From: CAIWHR01 sp963836265
GTDB taxonomy: Bacteria; Pseudomonadota; Gammaproteobacteria; Burkholderiales; Casimicrobiaceae
NCBI GenBank assembly: GCA_963836265.1
Contig: CAWIIO010000006.1
Coordinates: forward strand, 310,001 to 374,000
Direction: 5' to 3'
Length of the DNA: 64,000 nt
Shown here piece after piece: positions 63,337 to 64,000 of the stretch. Position 1 is the stretch's first letter. Every line of letters starts with the position of its first letter. The notes under the pieces were generated by a model. It did no database searches and was not told the DNA's origin. It saw only the letters and a list, made by a program, of their open reading frames with translations. Both the position numbers and the translations under genes were made by a program.

Positions 63337-64000
63337 TTATCCTGTCTCGCCCCAGTGTGGCCGGCCGGCCAGCGCAAACAGATAGGCGCTGGCGACCACC
63401 GGCCAGGCGAGCAGCACCATATGCGTGAGCCCGTTGAAGTTGAGCAAATGGCCGTACGACCACGAAAACTGCGAGAGGGGCGCACGTGCGAACAGGAGGT
63501 CCGGCGCGAGCAGCGTCGTGAGGAGCGAGGACAATAGGGCGACGGTCGCGGCGGCCACCTGCACGGGCCGCGGCAGCCAGATCGCCGCGAGCAGCAGCAG
63601 CGCGCCCACTGCGACGCCGGTCGAAACGCCCGGCGACAGCCAGTGCGACCACACGGTCGGCTTGAGCAACACGGTGGCAGCCGCGCCCTTGACGACGAAT
63701 GCGGTGCCGATCAGCAGCAGGGTCGCGCCGCCGGCGAAACGCCGATCGCGCACGAGCAGCGCGAGAAACAAGCCGACACCCAGCAACTGAAAGCCGCTGT
63801 GCGCGCCCTCGACCAGGGCGCCAAAGCGATCGCTGCCAGCCAACGCTGTCGCGTCCGCGGCACCGCCTGGCAAAGACGCCGTGTCGAATGTCGTCGCGAA
63901 CAACGGAATGCCCGGATTTACCTGGACCGCGAGCCAGATCGCAAGCAGCGCGAGCCCGAGATCGCCGATCCGCCCGGGAAGGAACCAGCGGTCGCGCAGC
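63337..64000 (-). CDS. VanZ-like membrane protein, N-terminus off the window
   Basis: At least 220 residues, open to the right edge: RWFLPGRIGDLGLALLAIWL, NPGIPLFATTF and then five or more membrane spans. NPGIPLF and the span pattern match VanZ-like proteins found in LPS and PEP-CTERM loci. An internal TTG could be mistaken for a start, but the frame clearly continues upstream. Function unknown. It leads the minus-strand array in this window. Confidence 0.7.
   Translation of the reverse strand, partial: LRDRWFLPGRIGDLGLALLAIWLAVQVNPGIPLFATTFDTASLPGGAADATALAGSDRFGALVEGAHSGFQLLGVGLFLALLVRDRRFAGGATLLLIGTAFVVKGAAATVLLKPTVWSHWLSPGVSTGVAVGALLLLAAIWLPRPVQVAAATVALLSSLLTTLLAPDLLFARAPLSQFSWSYGHLLNFNGLTHMVLLAWPVVASAYLFALAGRPHWGETG

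Overview
The window is GC-rich, densely coded bacterial DNA that reads as a betaproteobacterium (Burkholderiales/Nitrosomonadales-like). This rests on conserved neighbourhoods and family types: ilvD/lgt divergent pair, accB-accC-prmA-DUF3426, glnA-DUF4124-like-ntrB-ntrC, amgK-murU facing lptD-surA, a DUF3460 protein, msbA beside LPS genes, and an exported subtilase with tandem WW...ESGWGIN repeats. No rRNA, complete tRNA or CRISPR array was seen. Species cannot be named from the sequence alone.

Layout. 1-12.7 kb is housekeeping: start of ilvD, lgt, fxsA, cutA, a free-standing DsbD alpha domain, a TlpA-like thioredoxin, accB, accC, prmA, a zinc-ribbon DUF3426 protein, then nitrogen control (glnA with a sigma-54-like promoter, a small exported protein, ntrB, ntrC). 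12.7-16.8 kb holds decayed gene fragments, a secreted subtilase, a DUF4124-glutaredoxin protein and an oligopeptidase A gene reduced to its two ends. 16.7-28.9 kb is envelope and RNA biology: murU, amgK, lptD, surA, a GNAT enzyme, DUF3460, an RlmL-like methyltransferase, a NodIJ-like ABC exporter, an alpha/beta hydrolase and msbA.

28.9-42.7 kb is a looser accessory stretch. It has long gaps, remnants (amidohydrolase 3' end, FAD oxidoreductase 5' end, a beta-helix gene), a cupin, a TonB/TolA-like protein with about 20 five-residue repeats, a Sel1 protein, ChaA, DUF502 and phage-holin-like membrane proteins, two methyltransferases and one IS5-type insertion sequence with intact ends.

42.7-64 kb is one same-strand (minus) array of 19 genes. 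Upstream (right) are LPS/O-antigen genes: VanZ-like (cut by the edge), GT9, two GT4 enzymes alternating with two AsnB-type amidotransferases, and an O-antigen ligase/polymerase. Then come an ICMT-like methyltransferase and two paralogous exported hydrolases flanking a condensation-fold acyltransferase. Last is a full dedicated type II fatty acid synthase: FabL-type enoyl reductase, FabG, AcpXL-like ACP, tandem-hotdog dehydratase, ketosynthase, a second ketosynthase with Ser for Cys, an AcpS-LpxL fusion and LpxO.

The best candidate for an undescribed system is this last block. The order ACP, dehydratase, two ketosynthases, late acyltransferase matches the rhizobial acpXL-fabZXL-fabF2XL-fabF1XL-lpxXL cluster, which makes the very-long-chain acyl group of lipid A. 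Here it sits in a betaproteobacterial LPS locus and carries its own phosphopantetheinyl transferase fused to the acyltransferase, its own KR and ER, and a 2-hydroxylase. I infer that it makes a special, probably saturated and long acyl chain, loads it on an LPS or related lipid, and may hydroxylate it. The product itself cannot be read from sequence.
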